From Cristatella mucedo (Eukaryota > Bryozoa > Phylactolaemata > Cristatellidae), in NCBI GenBank assembly GCA_009760855.2, contig WPIO01000085.1:20001-84000 (forward strand): a stretch of DNA of 64,000 nt, in the 5' to 3' direction. A program made the position numbers and the translations under genes. Numbering within the stretch: the first letter of the stretch is position 1; every line of letters starts with the position of its first letter. Below, one piece after another: positions 52,701 through 62,552 of this stretch. Under the pieces are notes generated by a model, which worked only from the letters and a program-made list of their open reading frames with translations, did not search any database and was not told the origin of the DNA.

Positions 52701-55700
52701 TGTTCTGCCATCAATGTGCGGGTGTCATCAATACATGCAGCAAAGGAGTTGAAAGAATTTGAGGTGCTCGACGGTTGGGAGGGATCACAGCAAAGGTACA
52801 ACTGCGTGTCATCCGCATAGAAGTGAAAGTCTAGATTGTGCTTGGCAATCACATCGGCAAGAGGGAGAGTATAAACCGTGAAAAGAGCCGGATCTAGTCT
52901 AGGTCAATCAGACGGTTTTCTCAAAATTACTTAGAAATTACTTATCGTTACTGTTAAGATTTGTTGTTAGGTTTTCCCGTATTAACCCGTCAGGAGGCTC
53001 TTAATCTATAGGGCTGGCAAAATAATCGAATCACTAAAAAATAGAGATTGGTACTTCTGAGCTGTCCAAAGCTGGATAAGCCTATAATGCAAATGAATCA
53101 CCAAATAAAAATAACAAGTTGAGCTGAGAGCCTTAGCTACGAAGTGCTTAAATTATTCTCCGATATACATTCAACAGGAAGCAGCTAAACTTCAATTACA
53201 CTTGCACTCTCAATTTATATTCCATTTGGAAAGTTTTACCTCGGACCCAGTTATAGAGAACGTCATAGGTGTCCGCCACTCATCATTATTTAAATATTTA
53301 AAGTTATGTGTCGGCGTTTAAAGATGTCAGATGATTGGGCATGATCTGGCATGGCACACTGGCAAAGCTACGCAGCTATCGGAGCTAGGAAATCGCGACA
53401 GCTACCCTGACGGTTCTATTGAAGAGGCTCCTGTGCACAACCAAGACTTCAGTATCTGTGTCGGCCACAACTGAGGCTGTCCGCTCAGAGTTCTCAAACA
53501 GCAGCGCCACCTCTCCAAAGCTGGCTCCTGGTTCTGCAAGGGATAAGAGGATCGCAATAAACGCATGCACTAGTTAAGTTTCGACACAGCGATGCGAGTG
53601 CGAGATTAGTTGCACAACGGCGGCAAATTAGTTCACCAATTAGTGCTTTTTGGTAAGCGGAGTGGCTGCAAGGAGTCCACTGATATACGGCTCCTCAAAT
53701 TAGCATTCAGGTGCTGTGCGCAAGACCATTCATAAAATCGAGTGAGTGCATGACATTAGGCAAACATTAGGCAGCGCGATGTACAATTGACGATTAACGA
53801 TTTTGTATTATTTTTAAAATTGAAGACCAGTGCAAAGCAAGGGATCGATTAGCACTAAAAGTAATGCTTCACCTTCGTGCAGATGTGTCACGTGCATGCA
53901 CACGATAGAGGTTTATATGGGTGCAAATATACATGTATGCGGATTGATTCAATATATTAATCATTTGAAGGAAAAGATAAATCAACAGATAAAAGTCTCC
54001 GTTTTCCTCTTCACTGGCCGTTTGACTGCTGTGGTTTCTCTGGAGTTAAACATTGCAGCAGATTTCACTTTTAACGGTCATACTGTCTTCTTGATTCAAT
54101 ACAATATTAATTATACTTCAACAAGATGTAATATCTAGGGCAAACCATACAAAGTCTGACAGCGAAATATCTGCTCCGTAAATAAGGATTTTAGCACCTA
54201 CTTTTTGTGCTTTAAATTACCCGTAGTGCTATGCATGATATTCACCGGCTACACATTTCCGTTTGAAAGATAAAGCAATAAATAATAAAGCTGCTAACGA
54301 GTAAAATTATCAAATCGCTCCAGAGGAAATCCACGCGGCCCCGTGAGCGAACAAAGTGCACGAGGCGTCACAAGCTTAAGCTTCTAACTCACAAAAGACG
54401 GAGAGCGTGAGGGAACAGGAGGCGAGGTGAGAAAATGGAAATCCCGAGAGAATGGTTTCGCATTTTTAAGCGTCGCTAAATACCGAGGAAATTTCTGCCG
54501 ACGCAATATCGGTAGGAGAACTTGGCACGATTTGTTAGCACTGTACCCAGTGAAAATATAAGTTCTCCCGTTTGCCACTAAGAAGCCTAAACCCCACTGC
54601 AGCAGAGCTCAATCGCTGCAGCCCTCGAAAGAAAGTGCCGGATGCCTAGAGCACCACGCGTGTAGCTGCGGCGCTCCTTTTGTGCGCCGTCCCTACCAAA
54701 GCTGCGGCGAACGCGCCGCGCGCGGTTCGTTACGCCGTTCCATCGCCGCGACTGTGTGCTGAGCTACCTGCACGCATCACCCATCTGCCGAGCAAAGCTC
54801 GGTCGAGCTTTTTGTCGTCAGACGCGTTGCTCTTCCCTAGCAACGTGTCGATCTCGTCCAGCGCGAGCTGGCGCTCGTGGCGGCTTTCGGCGGCTTCCCT
54901 CTCTCTGTCGTCCAGGGCGTCTTCGTCGGCCTTCGACGTGTCGATGTACACCGAAGCTTCTCCGGTCACGATGATATAGAAGCTACAAGCAGCAGCCGAT
55001 CCTGCCTAGTCATTTGCTTACATAACGAGGCAGAAGCGACGAGGAAAATCCCTTAAAAGTGTCCACTGCGCCCTTCCGCTGTTCAGCTGACATTAATACA
55101 TTTTGGTAGATATTGAACCCACGCAAGGTCCAAACTGATGCACCAGCTCGAAGAGTTTACGATTAGATCTTGCAGTTATTGTGTGACAGACATGCAAGGT
55201 GTGAAGTTGTACGACTAAACGAGTGCTTGAATGGAAATTACAGCCTGAGACTCGTCGCAGAGAAACTGCGATCGAAAAGGGACAAGCAACTGCGAGTTTA
55301 GGGTCAAGCAACTGAGTTTAGGGTCATGCAACTGTGAGTTTTGCGTAGCACACATAGCCTACGCCCACCACTTATCGACTACTGCAGCTTTTATGGTCAC
55401 GCAATCCGAATACATGTGTTTGTTAGTGTGACTGCAGCAGCAAGAAGAAATATATACCAAACTAGAGCCAGAGATCCACTGGTTTTTTCAGGGCAAACAC
55501 GAGCTTCTACAATCCGTCAGCATTGGGTAAACAGGTACTCAATCGCATCAGGTGTCACCACGAGCAGGTACCACGTGACTGTGGCGCGGTATCGCATTGC
55601 TTCCCGCTGAGCAGCCATCGCGCCATCGCAGCTAGGGCGCAGAGCAGCCATCAGTATCACGTCAGTCCTCAATCTCGTACACCTCAGCTACTTGGCTAGG

Positions 55701-56887
55701 AATTAGCTACGCCAAGGTCAAGTTAGGGCTTGACATCACCCTGCCTTAAAACCACATGGATGCGGTTGAAATCTTAGTAAAGACTTTAATATCAACCGAC
55801 CATCCCGTTATTATGTAAGCTAAGGTGCGCGATAGTTTCAGTAAGCGGACTTACTGTACAGTAAAATTTATTTTTATCCCGTACTTAATTTACGTAAACC
55901 GTGTCTAAGCATCTAAGCATGACTTCAGACTTGAGCATTATTATTCTTTATATTATTATTGTGATTTCAGACTCGAGCGCGGCTGCATATTGCGTTTTTT
56001 CCAAGCCTGTGAGTGACTGTCTGGGTATTTAAATCTATGGTGATTTTTTAAGGGGGATTTTTTGAGCGGCTACATGCAGTGCTGAACGAATGATTCCAAC
56101 GATCGCGATACGCGGCAATATCTAATAACTACTATCTACTAATATCTAATATCTACTACTAATATCTACTAACGCACTACCATATTTGCATGCTGACCAC
56201 GTGCTTGTCACCCCTAACCATGTTATTGAATTTATTTGATAGCCGAGATTGCTGGCTCGAGCCCCGTGGCATATGTGAAGCGCCTGAATAGATATTAAGT
56301 TATTTTACGGTGCATATCCTGCAATCAATTTTATCTCGCGGAAATGTCCTCCAAGTCCGTAAGAATACATCGCAGCAAGCAATTTCTGGACTTAAATTTT
56401 AAGCGCGAAAAGTGACGAGTTACAGCTGTGAGCTTCCACGATACTTACCAGTCTGCTTTGTCACCCTGCTTAATTATGATTCTGTCCTTCATATATTTCT
56501 CGTAGTCACAATACTTGAGAATTTCATGCACTTCTTCTGAAATATCACGAGAAAAGTATTGAATGTATCACTTGTACCCAATGTTAATCCCCTGGTGCGA
56601 CCGCACAGTCACGTGCCGGTTCAATGCACGCACCGTGCTGAAGAGTAATGCATAGCTAACCAAGCTAATCAGTAATGGCTGCGATGATATTGTTAGCAAC
56701 GAAGCTCACAGACCGCCACAAAGAGCGTCCTACCTTTCTTAAGATTTTGAAGGACATTGCATTTCTTCGCCATGTATGAAATGCAGCGGTCAACCTCTGC
56801 ACTCTCCCTCTTTGGCGATGGCTTGGAGATCAGACTTACCACGGCGTCAGCCATTAGTATTTCTCGCGGGTTTCTCCTGGCTGCTTC
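44039..56887 (-). CDS. Cyclic nucleotide-binding domain protein, CNBD2-like (partial model)
   Basis: Seven exons found, 5' to 3': 56734-56887, 56449-56536, 54768-54982, 53406-53533, [missing], 47830-47954, 44990-46104, 44039-44212. The first cNMP domain spans exons 2-4: RIIIKQGDKADCFYIIVTGE, a long acidic/coiled insert, then EPGASFGEVALLFENSERTA and ADTDTEVLVVHRSLFNR. The second is carried by GYFSDGEMFG|DLEIAFQLP and SPVELFFLNTRSYERIM. Exon 44990-46104 then codes a ~330-residue disordered tail with a Q7 run (~45820-45842). Exon 4 ends in phase 0 and the 47954 exon needs 2 nt, so at least one exon of length 3n+2, coding the second domain's start, is missing. The order resembles vertebrate CNBD2, a testis/sperm protein. 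The 5' end is unclear: ATG at 56854 is the first in the exon, or earlier exons exist. The domain call is strong, the orthology moderate. Confidence 0.75.
46683..46724. repeat. (GT)n microsatellite
   Basis: About 20 gt repeats in an intron of the CNBD2-like gene. Confidence 0.95.
47548..47692 (-). mobile_element. tRNA-derived SINE, family 1
   Basis: Reverse copy, sense to the CNBD2-like gene: tail ttgtatagcgccctaag, B-box ggttcgagccccgac, ends in a shortened A-box (aaccattgg). 138 bp downstream of the 47830 exon end. Confidence 0.88.
47955..49904. other. Intron sequence of CNBD2-like gene, with unassigned ORFs
   Basis: Expected to hold part of the missing exon. Seen: a 47-codon plus ORF at 48118-48261 (Lys-rich), a Lys/Arg-rich minus ORF at 48251-48496, a 15-bp direct repeat gtgaactgctgaact at about 48859-48897, and a C-run at about 49275-49289. 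None is assigned. Confidence 0.35.
49905..50053 (-). mobile_element. tRNA-derived SINE, family 2
   Basis: On the minus strand: gtgagccgagatggct, then ggtaaggctgttgctttt, B-box gtgggttcgaatcc, tail ending gctcttctgtcgctataaa. Other copies lie at 57795-57965 and 62876-63055. It is abutted by a C-rich minisatellite at its 5' end. Confidence 0.85.
50054..50424. repeat. C-rich minisatellite (agtgagcccccctccccc)
   Basis: About 20 units of variable C-run length built on agtgagcccc. The unit is close to the first bases of SINE family 2 (gtgagcc), so it may have grown from the SINE's 5' end. The minus strand is G-quadruplex-prone. Confidence 0.93.
50480..50587 (+). CDS. Candidate small ORF or first exon
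   Basis: ATG at 50480 in a reasonable context starts a 35-codon frame (MSAMENDKAGIRKNTQHYL...) to TGA at 50585-50587. Basic/acidic and hydrophilic, coding-like. Further plus-strand splice-like pieces lie at 50630-50700 and 50810-50860, but phases do not join into one model. It lies within the CNBD2-like gene on the opposite strand. Confidence 0.22.
   Translation: MSAMENDKAGIRKNTQHYLKMKNNPETGDPCSTIT
51105..51245 (+). mobile_element. tRNA-derived SINE, family 1
   Basis: Starts tccctgtggttaaagtgctc, B-box gtgggctcgagcc, stem-loop tail, ends tacacatgaactatattata. In the CNBD2-like gene. Confidence 0.9.
51327..52898 (-). mobile_element. L2/CR1-type LINE, longest copy, split by a nested LINE
   Basis: The host element is 51327-52045 plus 52447-52898. 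The minus strand at its 5' part holds the reverse-transcriptase catalytic YADDTQLYLC box (about 52795-52825), then KLNDDETN, NLGIMFQSDLSLDDH and, beyond the insert, SRLDFCNSLL, AYLSDLLPHQ, and the 3' UTR with stem-loop. Frameshifts and stops make it inactive, and everything 5' of YADD is missing. Confidence 0.9.
52046..52446 (-). mobile_element. Nested 5'-truncated LINE with target-site duplication
   Basis: A ~400-bp 3' copy of the same LINE inserted inside the 51327-52898 copy. Host reads ...taaacgtt before the insert's (aat)n end and aacgttgtatcc after its truncated end; uninterrupted copies (for example near 11305) read taaacgttgtatcc. The duplicated aacgtt is a 6-bp target-site duplication. 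Confidence 0.88.
54983..56164. other. Intron of CNBD2-like gene
   Basis: No repeat or exon recognised apart from a ctactaatat low-complexity patch at about 56130-56165. Confidence 0.4.
56165..56330 (+). mobile_element. LINE 3' UTR joined to SINE family 1 tail
   Basis: LINE 3' UTR (catatttgcatgctgacc ... aaccatgttattgaattt) runs to about 56240 and continues as SINE family 1 (gccgagattgctggctcgagcc, atatgtgaagcgcctgaatag). The fused order looks like a template switch or a nested insertion. Confidence 0.7.
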
Positions 56888-57794
56888 CTGTTGAAATCGA
56901 GCACGAAAGAGGCAAACCTGTAAACTCAGCAATCGAAAGTTAGCAGCGGTCAAAGGTTAGCAGCGAACCCCAAATTGTTTAAATACGGCAATCACTTGCC
57001 GCCGCCGCTGCAAGTTGGCAGCTAGCGAGTAGACTTGGATGTGCACGTTGCGTAAGGGCTTATATACTTCAGCAAAGGGAAGAGATTGCATACACACCCT
57101 AATGCGAGCTGATTGGTTAATGCTGTTACCATATCAAGAAATAATGGGAGTGCCGAGGTCGTGACTTGCGTCAACTAGAGAGCACGGCACCAGCTGCGGT
57201 AATACTAGTATTACATCGCCGAAGGAAGAGCTTAGACCGTTATTAATAATTCCAATTTTGAGCGTCTCTCCAAATTCTTAGTAATACACCACTAGTGTTC
57301 ATGCTCTTATGAAAAGCAGTTAGCTAGGAATTGAACACATAGGCCACCGAGGGTTCGAGTTCGCTAGTGAAAACTCACACTCCTATCCCCATCACACGCT
57401 TAGTCCCGGCGCCTTTGCGGAGTTGCAGGCGAAAATATATGAGCATGCATGCTTTACAAGACGGGAGAATATTTCCCAGGTTAACCAATCTATCAGTCCT
57501 TAGCGAGTTAACAACCTCTACTAGACCATCTAAACTACAGCGGATATTTTATTGCGTTTAGTGGACGAAGTGCAGTAGCAGCTCAAGGCCGGATTAACCT
57601 AGCTAGTGGTCATTGAGCTCATAAAGGTTATAATAATAATTATATATCTGTATAGCATCATCAGAGTATCGAATCTCTTTTAATTTACGCTTTACAGACG
57701 CTGTATAGAAAGCATTAACAAATGATTTGTGGTAATATCCACAAGTAGCAGGCATAGTGTAAGCACGTACATGTAAAAGTTAAAGGTTATCTAA
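56888..57794. other. Upstream region of CNBD2-like gene
   Basis: Would contain the promoter if ATG 56854 is the start. No exon or repeat recognised. Confidence 0.35.
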
Positions 57795-57965
57795 TTCAAC
57801 AGCCTCATTTGTATTGCGGCAGAAGAGTTTTAATGACTGCAAATCTTCCCAATCGAGGTCACGTGGGTTCGAGCCCTGCAGTTGGCGATCCTTTATTGCC
57901 TACTGCAAGCGATGGTGACTGACCTTAAGGCTCTTCTGCCGCTACAAAAATGAGGCTGTTGAATC
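57795..57965. mobile_element. SINE family 2, inverted tail pair
   Basis: A minus-oriented tail fragment (aacagcctcatttgtattgcggcagaag, about 57799-57830) faces a plus-oriented B-box-to-tail copy (gtgggttcgagcc ... ggctcttctgccgctac, 57850-57965). The two tails are inverted repeats about 25-30 bp long around a ~90-bp centre. Confidence 0.75.
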
Positions 57966-58771
57966 AGCTAACCGGTAGCTGCGATCTGTACCCCCCCCCC
58001 CTTGGAAGCTCGATGGGGAATCTCGAGAACCCCCCACCGGAAGTCCCTCAGGAGCCTCCGGGGGACTAAAGAGGGTGTTCTCAGCAAGAGCAATTTCAAC
58101 TACAACGGAATACCGGCCATACCTCATCAGCTATAAGTCTATGGAGAGGCGGGGCTTTGCCCCGTTAGCCCACTAATCTAAGCCATTCAATTAGCGTGGC
58201 CTGAACATACGTTTGCCGCGTCGTACTCCTACCGGTAGCTCTGATTCCGTACTCAAGAACGTGAATCAATGTCCGCAGCCGAGAACTTTCGTAGGGGTCG
58301 GTTCGGCCACGGTTGCTGTATAGCAAAGGCTGTGCCACTGACAGACGTTAGGTGGGCATTGCCTCACTCTGCGAAGTAGTCCTACCTCAATGTTTAAGTC
58401 TTACCTCAATGTAGCGCTCCTGGGCTGTTAGCAACAACTGCCGGGGCTTTAAGAGGCGCCGAAGGCGAACATGGTAGCGCGCACGGAGCGCTTAGAAACC
58501 GATCATTCGGTAGCTGGAGCCGCCGCGGTCCGAGTGTTTGCTCTAATGACATATTTGTGGACACTACGCAAACAAATCCTTTATTCGCTGCGGCCAGCGA
58601 GAGGCTTGATTAGCTAGGAAAACATAACTTGCAATAAACCCATAAATGTGTCGCACGGTCGGCACACATGCAATAGCTTTCACAGCAGTGCTCTGTGTAA
58701 TTGCATTGCCTTAGTCGCGTCACGAATCTACGCTGTGCTGATTACGGACATCCGCCGAATGCAGTTCGTGC
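57966..58771. other. Unassigned intergenic sequence
   Basis: Includes a C-run at about 57992-58001 and a GC-rich stretch. No gene supported. Confidence 0.4.
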
Positions 58772-58905
58772 GCTTCAACTTGTGACCCACTAATACCACC
58801 TTCAACCTGCGACCCACTGATACCAGCTTCAACCTGCGACCCACTTATACCAGTTTCAACCTGCGACCCACTAATACGAGCTTAAACATGTGACCCACTA
58901 ATAAC
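58772..58905. repeat. 27-bp tandem repeat (5 units)
   Basis: Units built on cttcaacctgcgacccact plus rataccag; five copies with a few substitutions. Confidence 0.9.
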
Positions 58906-59833
58906 AATATAACGCAAGCCCGATAAGAAACTCGCTGGACACTTCTTTTTTCTAGCCTAAAGCAGCCTGTGGTCTGTAGTGCGTGACAGCCAGCGATGCT
59001 CATCGTAATAGTAATTGCTTAATTGCTCATAGTCGCATAAATTGCTCAGTTTGAATCACCCATCCTGGACTGGTATCTTCTAAGTTTAGTTGTTTACGAT
59101 TCGTGTCTGTGTGACCGGCTGAAAATTGCTGAAGGCATCGCAGCTATTTTTTTAATTTATTAAGGACGAGGTCTGTTTTAGACAAAGCACCCGATCGAAT
59201 TCGTAGCTGTGGGTTGCATTGCTGCTGAACGGTCATCAGTTGTTTCCAATCGACCAGTAGTTGAAGACACAAGTGGCGGTTCAGGAAATTTTTAGGGATC
59301 CGACTATCTTCCACCTTGTCAACCTTGTTAAGGATTACCAGTGTACCAGGTCTCTCTCAGAATATACACAGATTCACAGATTAACTACTCCGGTTCTCAA
59401 CACCTCAAGACGGTAAAAGTTTGGTCTTTTGTCATATCAATAAAGAAGGAATCCGTCTAGGGAACATTTATTTAGTCAAGTCAATCAATTCCTCACAAGC
59501 TCAACCCAGCCTTGAATACCGTACGTATGTCAGGATAGGTCACGGAAAGGGCCATTTACGGAGACAATAGTCAGAAACGCTATTGTCTAAGGTACTAACA
59601 TAAAAAGCACGTGATAAATTTGAAAAGCGAGGTTATGTATACGCAAACCAAACGTATTCTTGCAAGAATAAAACTATTTGTTCAATAATGTATTGCCTAA
59701 AATACTTTCTTTTTTTTCAGCTACTGACCACTCGTTGATCCCTACATGACGCTTCGCACCTTGTCAGAAAAGCTCCGTTTTGTGCCTGCTGAATGCTGGG
59801 TAATTCCGTTACTACCCGATGGCTTGCAGCATC
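58906..59833. other. Unassigned intergenic sequence
   Basis: AT-rich; a strong plus-strand acceptor-like tract (ctttcttttttttcag, about 59706-59720) has no supported exon after it. Confidence 0.35.
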
Positions 59834-60138
59834 TTATGCCCCAGGACTTGCTCTTTCTTGCATTATAACGCACTGTTGGAGAAATTTAGCAGCTTCCTTG
59901 CGAATGTTTGAGAGCGATTCATTTGCGCTCTCTTCATCTGACCTCTGCATTGACCTCAGCGCTTCTTGCGTGCCATCTTGTGAGGGAGTCAGCGAAGCTG
60001 GCAGCTACGGTTTAATGAAGCAACTTCATCGCAACTGAATGAACGGCGCCGCTCAAGCGCGAAGTACTTGCACGCTTACGTTGCGAGAAGTCTCCCCGTC
60101 GTCTCAGCGTTTCGCTGCGATTGCTCACGACGCGATGT
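59834..60138 (-). CDS. Candidate two-exon gene end, unknown protein
   Basis: Minus strand. Exon 60080-60138 (acceptor atcatag, donor cgtaagc) and terminal exon 59834-59997 (acceptor ctgccag, stop TAA 59834-59836) join in phase. The last exon reads TPSQDGTQEALRSMQ, then DEESANESLSNIRKEAAKFL and ends MQERASPGA: acidic, helical, coding-like and unrelated to any repeat here. The 5' exons were not found and the family is unknown. The overlapping plus ORF (59793-60038) looks less protein-like. Confidence 0.35.
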
Positions 60139-61089
60139 CTATGATATGTGTAATGCAAATTCAAGAGAATGCTGCCACTCCGTTCTGAGGCAAAGGCCTA
60201 CTTTTGAGAATGAAGGTTAATGATTACATTAGATATCTACGTTACTTGTTTTATTAAAAAATAGTGACGCGTTAGGGTTCGGAGATCGGTCTTATCTATG
60301 AACAATAGGTGACGCTCTTGCACGACAAAAAAAAAGAATATCATAGCGATAGACTACTGATTGCGAGTCTGCTCATTCTAGGCTTTACCTTGACAATATT
60401 TGCTGTGAGATTTTTCTTCGAGAATTCGATTGGATATAATCACGATTTAAAACCCAATCATGCGATTTTGAAACACAGTACTCCTCCGAGACCCCGCAAA
60501 CAGTGATTCTATTGGCCTAAAGTCCCATCCCCCCCATGGAAGGTGCCATCAAATTCAGCCCGAAAACCGTATGGCCAACAATCACGCCCCTTGTAGCAGC
60601 TTTCCTTCCCAGAAGTTTATCCGTCAGAGCTTCCAGGAGTGGTAATCACTCTGAGAGAGCTGTCCGAACGGCTTCACGGGCATTTCGCAAGCGACTCTCC
60701 CGAGGGGGCGGCTACCGCCTTTTTAAATGGCGGGAGGGCGGCAAAAAGCTGGGAGTGGGCGTGCACGCGTTAAAAGTGAGTATCTAGTAAAATTAACAGT
60801 AAAAGCGAGTATCTAGATGGGGCTGTTATTGTTTTAGAGGAGCGGTCATGCTTTTACAGGAAGCGGAAGGAGCACGCAGCGGGGCGGCTGCAAACGATGA
60901 GAGTCAGTAATAAAAATCGCTCATCCTCTCAGTGAGGCTAGACATGTTTTGATAAATAACAATCGAGGCCGAGGAAAGACTTCCGGCAGTGCATCTTCGC
61001 TTGGCAACGATCTTCCGGTCTTCAAATAAATGTTAGACGAGTTGAAGAACCATCCGGGCGGTGCGTATTCAGAACAGACTCTCAAGCGA
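60139..61089. other. Unassigned intergenic sequence
   Basis: A basic plus ORF at 60536-60787 (Arg/Lys-rich, MEGAIKFSP...) has no family or splice support. Nothing else. Confidence 0.35.
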
Positions 61090-61165
61090 CGTATGTACGT
61101 GCATGCTGCCACTAACCAGACTTACATGCTGACCCTCTGCATGTCACGCCTAACCATGTTTAGAT
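61090..61165 (+). mobile_element. LINE 3' UTR fragment
   Basis: tgcatgctgccactaacca ... tgcatgtcacgcctaaccatg matches the LINE 3' UTR. Confidence 0.75.
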
Positions 61166-61256
61166 TCACCCCTAACCATTGTTGGGGAAATTTCAGTAAA
61201 ATGGGCGCCACCTTCATTTCTTGCATCCGGTTAAGGCATCTTTATATCAACCCCAG

Positions 61257-61371
61257 CTTTAGTGAAGCGCCTATAACGGACTCACGCGATCGAGTTACTA
61301 AAGTGTTTCACAGAGATGACCCTAACATTGTCATGCTTTCTCGAGCTGATATTTTGGAAACTCTCGGATAG
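61257..61371 (+). CDS. Candidate terminal exon, unknown protein
   Basis: After an acceptor-like caaccccag the plus frame reads FSEAPITDSRDRVTKVFHRD, then DPNIVMLSRADILETLG and TAG. Composition is coding-like. No upstream exon was found, and a LINE fragment lies ~90 bp before. Confidence 0.28.
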
Positions 61372-61400
61372 GAACTACATTAATCTCTTCCAGGTGCTCA

Positions 61401-61434
61401 GGCTAACGCTCGTGGCGATCGGAGAGCGTTAGCC
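61401..61434. other. Perfect 11-bp hairpin
   Basis: ggctaacgctc and gagcgttagcc are inverted repeats separated by 12 nt, 30 bp after the stop of the preceding ORF. Confidence 0.8.
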
Positions 61435-61647
61435 TACCACGCGCAGACATGGTGCCACAACCTTCGACCGGGCGTTCCCGCATTCCAGGACTGTTTGAAA
61501 TGAAGGCCAGCTCCTCCGTAAGCAAAATAAAAGCTCAATGGGCAGAGTGGCATCCAAGTCGCTGCTTTCGCTGACCGGGTGTTCCTGAGCGGCAAAATGG
61601 ATGCCCCAAGGTCAGGCGGTTTTTTCGGCGCTAGCCCGGTGCAAAGA

Positions 61648-61706
61648 CGATAATAATAATGATAATATATAATAAAATAAATAAATAAATATAATAATAA
61701 GTAAAA
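61648..61706. repeat. AT-rich (aataat / ataaat) low-complexity tract
   Basis: Simple-sequence tract, no stem-loop tail attached. Confidence 0.85.
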
Positions 61707-61792
61707 ACAATCGGCCTCGCCGCAGCGATGCCGAGCCGAGCTGAATGAGAATTTGAGATTTGATCAAGTGTAGCTGCGACCGAGAGCGAGAT

Positions 61793-61850
61793 AGGCGAGA
61801 TCCACGCGTCATCTCGGTGGATCTCGCGTGGATCTCGCGAGATCCACGCG
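61793..61850. repeat. Clustered gagatccacgcg repeats with 26-bp palindrome
   Basis: gcgagatccacgcg occurs at about 61796-61808 and again in a perfect 26-bp palindrome at 61825-61850 (half-site cgcgtggatctcg), with a third partial inverted copy between. Confidence 0.9.
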
Positions 61851-62039
61851 GCGTGCGCCTGATCGTATCTGGTGGGGGCGTAAACTGCAATTGTGCAGGA
61901 GTACGGCTCGTGAGACAGCGACGAATGTTTGCACTAGAGCGTCCTAGAACGTAATAAAACCTAGCCAGAATGGAGCGTTACCCCGGCGAATTTTCGAGGC
62001 AGCTCAAACGCTAATGCGAGTAATATAACAATATATTTA

Positions 62040-62064
62040 TACACACACTCACACACACACACAC

Positions 62065-62131
<67 letters not shown>

Positions 62132-62132
62132 C
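62040..62132. repeat. Compound (CA)n / (TA)n microsatellite
   Basis: About 30 ca repeats with one g interruption, then ~10 ta repeats. Confidence 0.95.
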
Positions 62133-62470
62133 ATAACGTAATATAGAGTAATATAACGCTAATGTGAGTAGTTGATCAGGAGCAACATTGGGTATAGACA
62201 AATGTAGAATTTAGAATGTAGATATGATATGATATGGCTGCAGATATGGCTACCGTAATCGTAGATATAGATTTGCAGGCAATCAATCTAGTTGGCTGAG
62301 GCTGACGCATTCGGCGCAACGAACGCCAGCTTTCTTCGGTTGCCGATTCGTCATGTACGCTCGAGGAGCCCGCGTCAAGTACCCGCCAGGGAGGCCGGGG
62401 ACGGCACGTTTCAGTATTCCCCGTGGAGAGGGGAATAGCAGGAATGTGGACCGGGCTGGGATCGCAATGG
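62133..62470. other. Unassigned sequence
   Basis: gatatgatatgg-type short repeats near 62220-62270; no gene. Confidence 0.4.
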
Positions 62471-62473
62471 CAG

Positions 62474-62552
62474 TAATAATAATAATAATAATAATAATAC
62501 ACTTGATAAAGCGCCGTCAGATAACTCAATCTCTTTCTAGGCGCTTCCGCAA
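62474..62552 (-). mobile_element. LINE terminal tail
   Basis: (aat)n, then acttgataaagcgc and the stem-loop, minus-oriented; truncated right after it. Confidence 0.82.

Noticed and set aside
53221-53300. Candidate missing cNMP exon (reading RTPMTFSITGSE with a gtaaaa donor)
   Set aside because: Phase 0 at both ends does not satisfy the 3n+2 need, and the acceptor is poor; too weak to include.
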